Positions 9,337 through 17,687 of a stretch of DNA of 64,000 nucleotides are shown in pieces; the stretch's first letter is position 1, and every line of letters starts with the position of its first letter. Location of the stretch: the NCBI GenBank assembly GCA_963757565.1, contig CAVWSB010000006.1:558001-622000 (forward strand), written 5' to 3'. Origin of the DNA: PALSA-894 sp963757565 (GTDB lineage Bacteria; Pseudomonadota; Alphaproteobacteria; Rhizobiales; Xanthobacteraceae). Made by a program: the position numbers and the translations under genes. The notes beneath the pieces are model-generated. The model was given only the letters and a program-made list of their open reading frames with translations, had not been told where the DNA came from and did no database searches.

Positions 9337-10857
9337 TTGGCGATCGGGGTATCGGGTGCAGAGTCCCGGCGTGTTGCTCTGCTTCACTTCGACCTGGATC
9401 TCCGCACTCTGTCGATTGCAGTCGGACTCGCGTGGGCGCTGCTTTTTCCGATACTCGGCGTTCGCAACGATCTCCAGACGTACGGCGATGGTGCGCTGTT
9501 TTCCTACGCGGTCGCCGCGCAGGACGCGTGGGCCTTCCACTGGCATAACATTTCGGGCCGGGTCTTCGTGTATTTCGCCGCGATGCTGCCGGCCGAAACC
9601 TATGTCGGCCTGACCGGCGACGCGCGCGGCGGGATCGCGGCTTACGGCTTTCTGTTCTTTGCAGCGCCCCTCGCCGGGCTCGCGGCGACATTTGCGCTCG
9701 ACAGCTCACCGCGCCGGACGCTGTTTGCCTTCGCGTGCGGCTCGACCGCCTGCATTTGTCCGCTCGTATTCGGCTTCCCGACCGAAATGTGGGTGGCGCA
9801 CGCGGTCTTCTGGCCAACCCTTGCGGCTTGCCACCACGCACACAAGGGACTGGGCGGCTTTGCTCTCGTTCTTGCGCTGATGCTCGCGCTCGTTCTGAGC
9901 CATGAAGGCGCGTTGATTGGGGCGGCAGCAATCATTGCGACAACGCTGGCGCGCGGCAGGACGAGCCATGAATTCCGGCGCGCGGGCGGTGCCGGTTGCA
10001 TGGCCTTGCTGGTTTGGGCGGCCGTCAAGCTTGCCTTTCGCCCGGACGATTACATCGCGGATGTGCTCGCGAATCTCGCGCTGAACGTCTTCGACGTTTC
10101 GCTTCTCGGCGGAACGCTGGTGCTGCTCCTGTTTTGCTCCCTCGCCGGCTATCTGCTCGTGTTTCACCTGCTGACCCGTCTGAACATCGGCAAGCCAGCG
10201 GCCGCGGCGTTCTGCGCCGTCGCGATCCTGCTCGCGATCTATTGGCTGGGGTTCGACGGCTCGCTCCACGCCGAGAACCGTTATTGCATGCGGACCGCCC
10301 TGATCGTGCTGACGCCGATGTTCGGCACGCTCGCTGCCACGTACGCACTTCGGGGCTCTGCCAGCCTAAACGCGGGGTTTTCTTTCATGCTGCGGCCGAT
10401 CGCCGCTGTTGCCGCCATCGTGCCGATGCGCGCCGCAGCCGGACTTCTCCTGCTTGTCACGCTGGTCCATGCGGTCGAGACCGCGAAATTCGTCGCGGCC
10501 TGGGATGACTACACGACCGCCGTGCGAAGACTGGCAGCGGGTCCGGCCTCCGACCCGAAGCTGGGCGACCCGGGCTTTGCATCCTCTGATCGGATGGCCG
10601 CGACCCAGACACGCCTCGCCTGGGCCTCCACCACACCGTTTCTCTCCGTTCTGGTAACGCCAGATCTGTCGCCGCCGCGGCTGGTCGTCGCGCCCGAGGT
10701 CAACTTCTTCTGGGCCTCCTGCGAGACCGCAACCGCGAGCCTTGCGGGATCGGTCGCGATTCCACGCGACACGCGCGAGCGAATACGGACCTATTCGTGC
10801 CTGCATCGTTCTGACGGCAATCCGCCCGCAAGTGGCGTCAAAAGCATGAGCCGGTAG
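9337..10857 (+). CDS. Multi-pass membrane protein of unknown function
   Basis: 506 residues with about ten hydrophobic segments spread between residues 25 and 375, then a soluble C-terminal tail of about 130 residues. The only in-frame start is TTG, shortly after a GAGGG stretch, so the exact start is uncertain. There are no recognisable catalytic motifs. The overall form (long polytopic domain, D-x-Q-x-Y-G-D-G segment in the first loop near residues 46-53) is reminiscent of polytopic glycosyltransferase-like or polymer-assembly proteins, but I would not assign that. It lies between ctrA and opgG in the same orientation. Confidence 0.7.
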   Translation: MAIGVSGAESRRVALLHFDLDLRTLSIAVGLAWALLFPILGVRNDLQTYGDGALFSYAVAAQDAWAFHWHNISGRVFVYFAAMLPAETYVGLTGDARGGIAAYGFLFFAAPLAGLAATFALDSSPRRTLFAFACGSTACICPLVFGFPTEMWVAHAVFWPTLAACHHAHKGLGGFALVLALMLALVLSHEGALIGAAAIIATTLARGRTSHEFRRAGGAGCMALLVWAAVKLAFRPDDYIADVLANLALNVFDVSLLGGTLVLLLFCSLAGYLLVFHLLTRLNIGKPAAAAFCAVAILLAIYWLGFDGSLHAENRYCMRTALIVLTPMFGTLAATYALRGSASLNAGFSFMLRPIAAVAAIVPMRAAAGLLLLVTLVHAVETAKFVAAWDDYTTAVRRLAAGPASDPKLGDPGFASSDRMAATQTRLAWASTTPFLSVLVTPDLSPPRLVVAPEVNFFWASCETATASLAGSVAIPRDTRERIRTYSCLHRSDGNPPASGVKSMSR

Positions 10858-10963
10858 TCGCTTGGCGTCGATTTTGGCCGCCTGCCCTGAGATTGCCCCA
10901 AGGCACGGCCAAAAGCGCAACGGAACCTGCGTTCCACAGGACCGTTAGAGCTGCGCCCGGGGC

Positions 10964-12532
10964 ATGTCCTGGCGCCGTCAGGCTGGACCATCCGACAGGG
11001 GTATCTCTTTGCGTCGTCGCGATCTTTTGGCTGGAGGCCTGGCGCTGCCGTTCATCGGCCGTGCCTTGTCGGACACAATCATTGGCCCCGCATTGGCCCA
11101 GGACAAGGCTGCGCCGTTCGATGCCGCAACGGTGCGAGCGCTCGCGCGCGATCTGGCGCAGAAACCCTACAAGCCACCCGAGAACAAGCTTCCCGATGCG
11201 CTCTCGGATCTGACCTACGACCGTTACCGCATGATCCGCTTTGTGCCCGATCAGGCGCTGTGGCGCGCGGACGGCTTGCCGTTTCAGCTGCAGTTCTTCC
11301 ACCGCGGTTTCTATTACGCGAACCGTGTCGACATTTTCGAAGTGAAGGACGGGCTTGCGAATCCGATACTCTATTCGCCGGCGATGTTCTCGTTTGGCGA
11401 TCGTCCCGTCCCCGACATCAAGACGAATCTCGGCTTTGCGGGATTCCGCATCCACGGACCGATCAATCGCCCCGACTACTTCGACGAAATCGGCGTGTTT
11501 CTCGGCGCGAGCTATTTTCGCGCTGTTGCGAAGGGCCAGAGCTACGGCCTCTCGGCGCGTGGCCTCTCTCTCAACACCGCCGACCCCAAGGGCGAGGAAT
11601 TTCCCAACTTTCGCACCTTCTGGGTCGAACGACCCTCCAAGGGCGCAAGTTCGATCGTGGTGCATGCTTTGCTGGATTCGGAAAGCGCAACGGCGGCGTT
11701 TCGCTTCACGATCCGGCCCGGCGAGACCACGATATACGACATCGAGTTGACCCTGTTTCCGCGCGTGCAGATCGACCAGATTGGCCTCGCTTCGCTCACC
11801 AGCATGTATTTCTTCGGCGCCAACGACCGCGGCGGCGTCGACGACTTCCGTCCCGAGGTGCATGACTCCGACGGTCTGGCGATTCAGAACGGATGGGGCG
11901 AGCAAATCTGGCGGCCGGTGAACAATCCCGCCGACCTCCAGGTGAGTGCCTTTGTCGACAACAATCCGCGCGGCTTCGGATTAATGCAGCGCCAACGCGA
12001 CTTCCGCACCTACGAGGACCTCGAAGCCCGCTACGAGAAGCGGCCGAGCGCCTTCATCGAGCCGATCGGCGACTGGGGTGAAGGCGCGGTGACGCTGGTC
12101 GAAATCCCGACCACGACCGAGATCAACGACAACATCGTAGCCTTCTGGCGCCCGCGCCAGCCGACCCGCCCCAAGGGCGAATACGCTTACACCTACCGCA
12201 TCCATTGGGGGCGGCAGGTGCCCAGGCCATTACCGCTCGCGACGGTCGTCTCGACCCGCATCGGAGCAGGCCCCGACGAAACACGCCTGATCGTCATCGA
12301 CTTTGCCGGCGAGAGTCTGAAGGCCATTCCGCCGGCCGAGATCAAGGCGCAGGTTACGGCCTACAAGGGGAAGGTGCTCAACGTCGTGTCGCATCCCAAT
12401 CCGGAGACCGGTGGGACCCGCGTGAGCTTTCAGCTTGCCCCGGGCGGCGAGAAAGCCATCGAGTTGCGGGTGCAACTGATGCGCGGCGACGATCTGGCGT
12501 CCGAAGTCTGGATGAACCGATGGACGCCCTGA
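10964..12532 (+). CDS. opgG: Periplasmic glucan biosynthesis protein OpgG/OpgD (MdoG family)
   Basis: 522 residues. An N-terminal Tat-type signal (R-R-R-D-L-L-A-G-G-L followed by a hydrophobic stretch and A-L-A at about residues 17-45) sends it to the periplasm. The mature part is an MdoG domain with the markers F-H-R-G-F-Y-Y and G-F-A-G-F-R-I-H-G-P-I-N-R-P. These proteins are needed to build or branch osmoregulated periplasmic glucans. The Tat signal is more typical of OpgD, so OpgD is an alternative name. The 3' end overlaps opgH by 13 bases, indicating an operon. Confidence 0.93.
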   Translation: MSWRRQAGPSDRGISLRRRDLLAGGLALPFIGRALSDTIIGPALAQDKAAPFDAATVRALARDLAQKPYKPPENKLPDALSDLTYDRYRMIRFVPDQALWRADGLPFQLQFFHRGFYYANRVDIFEVKDGLANPILYSPAMFSFGDRPVPDIKTNLGFAGFRIHGPINRPDYFDEIGVFLGASYFRAVAKGQSYGLSARGLSLNTADPKGEEFPNFRTFWVERPSKGASSIVVHALLDSESATAAFRFTIRPGETTIYDIELTLFPRVQIDQIGLASLTSMYFFGANDRGGVDDFRPEVHDSDGLAIQNGWGEQIWRPVNNPADLQVSAFVDNNPRGFGLMQRQRDFRTYEDLEARYEKRPSAFIEPIGDWGEGAVTLVEIPTTTEINDNIVAFWRPRQPTRPKGEYAYTYRIHWGRQVPRPLPLATVVSTRIGAGPDETRLIVIDFAGESLKAIPPAEIKAQVTAYKGKVLNVVSHPNPETGGTRVSFQLAPGGEKAIELRVQLMRGDDLASEVWMNRWTP

Positions 12533-14685
12533 GGCTCGCGCCTCCTTCGCCATCGGAGCCGATCTATCTCCCACCCGAGGCAACGCTGGCGATGCCCGTG
12601 CAGTCGCTTCGCGAAGCGGGCCGCGCCGACGCTCCCTCCGTCAGCCTTGGCGCGATCGCGGCGCGTCGTTTCTTCGTTTTCGGCGTCGCGCTCGCGCTCA
12701 CCGTCCTCGCTGCCTACGAGATGTATCTCGTGCTGGCGGTCGGCGGTGTGACGGCGCTGGAATGGGTGATCCTCACCCTGTTCGTGATCCTGTTTGCCTG
12801 GGTCGCCCTCTCCTTTGCCAGCATGCTGGGCGGAATCGTCGCTCTCATCTCCGGCGCCGTCAGGCCGCTCGGCCTTGGCGCCGATGCGCCCCTCCCGGTG
12901 CTGCAGCAACGCACCGCGCTGTTGTTTCCCACCTACAATGAGGAGCCGCACCGCGTACTCGCGCGGGTGCAGGCGATCTGCGAATCGGTGGCTGCCACCG
13001 GCACGGATCGCTTCGACGTGTTCATCCTCAGCGACACGACCGATCCCGACACGTTCGTCGCCGAGGAGGCCGCCTTCCTCGGCCTGCGCGCGCGGCTGCC
13101 GGATACCCGCATCTACTATCGCCATCGCCCCAAGAATGACGCCAAGAAGTCCGGCAACATCGCCGAATGGCTGCAACGCTTCGGCGCGCATTACGAGCAC
13201 ATGATCGTGCTCGACGCCGACTCGCTGATGACCGGTGACACGCTGGTTCGGCTTGCTGCCGCGATGGAGCAAAATCCGGCCGTCGGGCTGATCCAGACAT
13301 TTCCCGTGATGGTCAACGCCACGACGCCGTTTGCGCGCGTGCAACAGTTCGCCGGGCGGCTTTATGGGCCGCTGATCGCCTATGGGCTTGCCTGGTGGCA
13401 CGGCGCGGACAGCAATTACTGGGGCCACAACGCCGTGATCCGCACACGCGCCTTCGCGCAGTCCGCGGGCCTGCCGGTGTTGAAAGGGCCGCGCCCGATC
13501 GGCGGGCACATCCTCAGCCACGACTTCGTCGAGGCCGCACTGATGCGGCGCGGCGGCTGGGGCATCCTGATGGCGCCGGCGCTCCCCGGCTCGTACGAGG
13601 AGTCGCCGCCTTCGCTTACCGAATACGCCACGCGCGACCGGCGCTGGTGTCAGGGCAATCTGCAGCACATGGGCGTGCTGCCGGCGCGCGGGCTGCACTG
13701 GGTGACGCGCATGCATCTTGCGACCGGCATCGGCTCTTACGTGGCGGCGCCGCTGTGGCTCCTGTTCCTGTTCACCGGCATCCTGATCTCGCTGCAGGCG
13801 CAGTTCATCCGGCCGGAGTATTTTCCGAAAACCTTCACGCTCTATCCGCAATGGCCCGCACAGGATCCGGTGCGCGCCGCATACGTGTTCGCCGGCACGA
13901 TGGCGCTGCTGCTGGTCCCGAAGCTGATCGGCTATTTCGCAATGCTGTTCGATGGCGCGGCCCGGCGCGGATTCGGCGGCGCGTTTCGCGCTTTCGTCAG
14001 CATGCTGTTCGAGGTCGTGGTCTCCGGCCTGATCGCGCCGGTGATGATGCTGATCCAGTCGGCCTCGGTGCTGGCGATACTCAGCGGCCGCGACAGCGGC
14101 TGGCAGGCGCAGCGGCGCGACGACGGCACGTTGCCGTTGCGCGCCACGATGCGCCGCTATGGCTGGTATACGGTGTTCGGGCTGCTGCTCGCCTTCGCGG
14201 CTTACGAAGTGTCGTATTCCTTGTTCGCCTGGATGACGCCGGTCATCGTCGGGCTGATCCTGGCCATCCCGCTCGCGCAATGGACCGCAAGCCCTTCGGC
14301 CGGCCGCCGGATGCGCGCATTGAAGCTGCTGCTGACGCCGGAGGAAAAGCGCCCGCCCGACATTCTCAACCGCGCGAACGCCCTCGCGGCCGAGCTCGCC
14401 AGCGCCGATCCGCGCAGCGCGCTGGAGCGGCTCATCGCCGACCCGGCCTTGTTGGCTGCACATCGCGCGATGCTGCCCAAGGAAACGCCGCGCAAAGCCG
14501 GCGACGTCGACGTCGCACGCGTGATCGCGCGCGCGAAGCTCGAAGACTGCGGCTCGATCAGGGAAGCGGCTGCACTGCTGACCAAGCGCGAGACGATGGC
14601 GGTGCTGGCGGATGCGCACAGCCTCGATCGGCTCGCCGCGTTCGAACGCACGCAGCCGAACCTGATCGACGTCACACAGACTTAG
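12520..14685 (+). CDS. opgH: Glucan glucosyltransferase OpgH (MdoH)
   Basis: 721 residues from the ATG that overlaps the opgG stop; a further ATG at 12592 is possible. It is an inner-membrane family 2 glycosyltransferase that makes the linear glucan backbone from UDP-glucose. There are two membrane segments near residues 50-110, then the GT2 domain with L-F-P-T-Y-N-E-E, S-D-T-T-D-P-D, the D-A-D of V-L-D-A-D-S-L-M-T-G and the R-R-W-C-Q-G-N-L-Q-H (Q/R-x-x-R-W) motif, and a C-terminal group of membrane helices. It converges on cheR, the two stop codons overlapping. Confidence 0.95.
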   Translation: MDALRLAPPSPSEPIYLPPEATLAMPVQSLREAGRADAPSVSLGAIAARRFFVFGVALALTVLAAYEMYLVLAVGGVTALEWVILTLFVILFAWVALSFASMLGGIVALISGAVRPLGLGADAPLPVLQQRTALLFPTYNEEPHRVLARVQAICESVAATGTDRFDVFILSDTTDPDTFVAEEAAFLGLRARLPDTRIYYRHRPKNDAKKSGNIAEWLQRFGAHYEHMIVLDADSLMTGDTLVRLAAAMEQNPAVGLIQTFPVMVNATTPFARVQQFAGRLYGPLIAYGLAWWHGADSNYWGHNAVIRTRAFAQSAGLPVLKGPRPIGGHILSHDFVEAALMRRGGWGILMAPALPGSYEESPPSLTEYATRDRRWCQGNLQHMGVLPARGLHWVTRMHLATGIGSYVAAPLWLLFLFTGILISLQAQFIRPEYFPKTFTLYPQWPAQDPVRAAYVFAGTMALLLVPKLIGYFAMLFDGAARRGFGGAFRAFVSMLFEVVVSGLIAPVMMLIQSASVLAILSGRDSGWQAQRRDDGTLPLRATMRRYGWYTVFGLLLAFAAYEVSYSLFAWMTPVIVGLILAIPLAQWTASPSAGRRMRALKLLLTPEEKRPPDILNRANALAAELASADPRSALERLIADPALLAAHRAMLPKETPRKAGDVDVARVIARAKLEDCGSIREAAALLTKRETMAVLADAHSLDRLAAFERTQPNLIDVTQT

Positions 14686-15557
14686 CGTGCGCCCGCGACG
14701 GCGAACGGACGGATCGGGGTCACGCCGGCAAACGCGGACGGCTTTGCATCCTTCACCGGTGCATAGAGGCCGCGCTTGTCGGGCATCGGCTTGAAGGCGT
14801 CGGTGAGGCCGACCACTGTTTCGGCTGCGCCGAGAACCAGATAACCGTCGGGTTCGAGCATCCTGGCGATGCGATTGAGCACGCCGATCTTGGTGTCCTG
14901 ATCGAAATAGATCAGGACGTTGCGGCAGAATACGGCATCGAACCGGCCGAGACTTGAGAAGTCGTTGAGCAGGTTGAGCGGCCGGTACTGGACCATCGCG
15001 CGGATATCCGGCGCGATCTGCCAGGTGTCACCGGTTTGCGTGAAGTATTTCACCAGCATCTGGATCGGCAGTCCGCGCTGCACTTCGAACTGGCTGTAGA
15101 CACCGGCCTTCGCCTTCTCCAGCACTTCGAGCGACAGATCGGTGCCGAGGATCTCGACGCGCCAGCCGGCGAGCCTGTCCTTCATTTCCTTGACGCACAT
15201 CGCGAGCGAATAGGGCTCCTGCCCGGTCGAGGCCGCAGCGCACCAGATGCGGATGCGCCGCTCCTTGGCGCGCGCGGCCATCAGGCCGGGCATGATGGCC
15301 TGCTGGAAATGATCGAACGGGATCTTGTCGCGATAGAAGAACGACTCGTTGGTGGTCATCGCTTCGACCACGTCGACGACGAGCTTTTCGTTCGCGCCCT
15401 TGAGCTTGCCGACAAGCTCGCCAAGTGAACCGATCCCGGCCTTGCGGGCGAGCGGCGTCAGGCGGCTCTCGACCAGGTACTGCTTGTCGGCCGACAGCAC
15501 CAGACCGGAGCGCTCCTTCAGGAGCTTGCGCAGAAACTCGTAATCGAGCGGCGTCAC
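14682..15557 (-). CDS. cheR: Chemotaxis protein methyltransferase CheR
   Basis: 291 residues from a GTG start that overlaps the cheB stop (GTGA) and has a GGGAG ribosome-binding site. CheR methylates glutamates of chemoreceptors using SAM. An N-terminal helical domain (residues 1-70) precedes the methyltransferase domain with I-R-I-W-C-A-A-A-S-T-G-Q-E-P-Y-S and F-D-A-V-F-C-R-N-V-L-I-Y-F. It is the last gene of the che operon. Confidence 0.96.
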   Translation of the reverse strand: MTPLDYEFLRKLLKERSGLVLSADKQYLVESRLTPLARKAGIGSLGELVGKLKGANEKLVVDVVEAMTTNESFFYRDKIPFDHFQQAIMPGLMAARAKERRIRIWCAAASTGQEPYSLAMCVKEMKDRLAGWRVEILGTDLSLEVLEKAKAGVYSQFEVQRGLPIQMLVKYFTQTGDTWQIAPDIRAMVQYRPLNLLNDFSSLGRFDAVFCRNVLIYFDQDTKIGVLNRIARMLEPDGYLVLGAAETVVGLTDAFKPMPDKRGLYAPVKDAKPSAFAGVTPIRPFAVAGAR

Positions 15558-16729
15558 GACCGTTCTCCCTGGAACAGCCGCACGACCTTGGGACCGATCT
15601 GATCGAGCGGAAGCACCGCCGAACAAACCCCGGCGTTTGCCGCGGCGCCCGGCATGCCCCAGACCACGCTGGTCGCCTCGTCCTGCGCGATGATGCTGCC
15701 GCCGGCCGCGACAACGTCGTGCGCGCCGTGCGTGCCATCCGAACCCATGCCGGTCAGGATCACCGCCAGGATGGCGCCGCCCCAGACCTGCGCCGCGCTG
15801 GAGAACAAGGGATCAACGGCCGGCCGGCAAAAGTTCACAAGCGGGCCATCATTGAGCGAGGCCGCGGGCTGATTGTTGCGCTTCGCAACCGTCATGTGGC
15901 GACCGCCCGGCGCGAGGTAGATTCGGCCCGGCAGGATCGGCTCGCCATCCACCGCCTCATGGGCCGGACAGCCGGCGGCGCGCGCCAGATGTTCGGCCAG
16001 GATGGTCGTGAAGGTGGGCGGCATGTGCTGCGTGATCAGCACGGGGACGCGCGCGATGACCGGCGCGATCTTCGCGACGAAACTGGTCAGCGCCTGCGGT
16101 CCGCCGGTCGAGGACCCAACGAGAAGCACGCGTGGCTGGGTCATTCCAAAGGGGCGCAGCTTGTATTCGCTGGAATAGCCCGGAACGGAGCAGCGGGCTT
16201 CGGCAAGGCTCGACTTCGGCCGGAGCAGCGGCACGCCGGCGGGCACGCGGGGACGGGCGTCCGCCGGAATGTGCTTCTTGCGCGCGCCGAGCTGGCGGAC
16301 CTTCTCGATCAGGTCGCGCCGAAAACTCGCCGAGGTGGTGACCTCGCGATTGGTGGCCGGCTTCGGAATGTAATCGGCGGCGCCAAGCGACAGCGCCTTG
16401 AGACTCACTTCCGCGTTGCGGCGCGTCAGCGTCGACGCCATGATCACGATCAGGTCGCGCTTTTTCGCCAGCAGCAGCGGCAGCGCCTCGATCCCATCCA
16501 TGTCGGGCATCTCGATGTCGAGAACCACGACGTCGGGGTTGTGCCGCAGCACCTGCTCGACAGCCTCGCGTCCGGTCCGCAGCGAGGCGACAACCTTCAG
16601 GCCGGGCTCTTCGTCGATCCACCGCGAGACAAGGCCGCGCACCACGACCGCGTCATCGACGATCATGACGCGGAGGACATCCTGCTCCGCGACGGATGCA
16701 GGAGGCGCAAGCGTGACGGCGACACTCAT
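15554..16729 (-). CDS. cheB: Chemotaxis methylesterase/deamidase CheB
   Basis: 391 residues. An N-terminal receiver with phosphoacceptor Asp in V-V-V-L-D-I-E-M-P-D-M-D-G (near residue 72), then a linker, then the methylesterase domain with the catalytic Ser (G-S-S-T-G-G-P), His (T-Q-H-M-P-P) and Asp (L-T-G-M-G-S-D-G). CheB removes receptor methyl groups and is activated by CheA. The gap to cheY is 56 bases. Confidence 0.97.
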   Translation of the reverse strand: MSVAVTLAPPASVAEQDVLRVMIVDDAVVVRGLVSRWIDEEPGLKVVASLRTGREAVEQVLRHNPDVVVLDIEMPDMDGIEALPLLLAKKRDLIVIMASTLTRRNAEVSLKALSLGAADYIPKPATNREVTTSASFRRDLIEKVRQLGARKKHIPADARPRVPAGVPLLRPKSSLAEARCSVPGYSSEYKLRPFGMTQPRVLLVGSSTGGPQALTSFVAKIAPVIARVPVLITQHMPPTFTTILAEHLARAAGCPAHEAVDGEPILPGRIYLAPGGRHMTVAKRNNQPAASLNDGPLVNFCRPAVDPLFSSAAQVWGGAILAVILTGMGSDGTHGAHDVVAAGGSIIAQDEATSVVWGMPGAAANAGVCSAVLPLDQIGPKVVRLFQGERS

Positions 16730-16785
16730 TACACAAACTCGGTTACGCGGACGCTACAAGAAACAAAACGGACGGCGAGTGCCGC

Positions 16786-17151
<366 letters not shown>

Positions 17152-17219
17152 AGGTCCACCACCTTCTTGATCTCAGCGGCCTGCACGTCGGCGCGCCGCT
17201 GCCCTCACCTTTCGGTCCT

Positions 17220-17687
17220 TCACGCGGCGATTGGCTCCGCCGCCGTGTTGAGCACGTAGTCCACGTCGAGAACGACCATCAGTTGCCCGTCGAGGCGCTG
17301 CACGCCGCCCGAGACGCGCGCGAGCCGCGGATCCAGATTGACCGGATTGGGCTCGAGGGTCGCCTCGCCGAGTTTCATCACTTCGCCGACCGTATCGATC
17401 AGCAGGCCGTAGGATTCACCTCTCACCTCGATTCCGACCGCCATCAATGGCTTGTCGTCGGTACGCGGCGGCAGGCCGAGCCGCCGGCGCATGTCGATCG
17501 CGGTGACGATGCGTCCGCGCAGGTTGAGCACGCCTGCAATCTCCGGAGCCGCGAGGGGGACCCGCGTGATGCGATCCGGCATGAATACGTCCTGTACGCG
17601 CGAGATCGGCAGACCGAACAGCTGGTCGCCAATCAAGACGGTCACGTATTCGATCAGGGTATCGTTGGCGGTTTTGTCTTTGGTCAT
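17220..17687 (-). CDS. cheW: Chemotaxis coupling protein CheW
   Basis: 155 residues forming one CheW domain, with the L-F-G-L-P-I-S-R-V-Q-D and G-V-L-N-L-R-G-R-I segments. It couples chemoreceptors to CheA. The ATG overlaps the cheA stop (ATGA), so translation is coupled. Confidence 0.96.
   Translation of the reverse strand: MTKDKTANDTLIEYVTVLIGDQLFGLPISRVQDVFMPDRITRVPLAAPEIAGVLNLRGRIVTAIDMRRRLGLPPRTDDKPLMAVGIEVRGESYGLLIDTVGEVMKLGEATLEPNPVNLDPRLARVSGGVQRLDGQLMVVLDVDYVLNTAAEPIAA

Noticed and set aside
12430..14619. 729-residue minus-strand open frame opposite opgH
   Set aside because: Antisense to a well-supported glucosyltransferase and with no recognisable domain or start signal.
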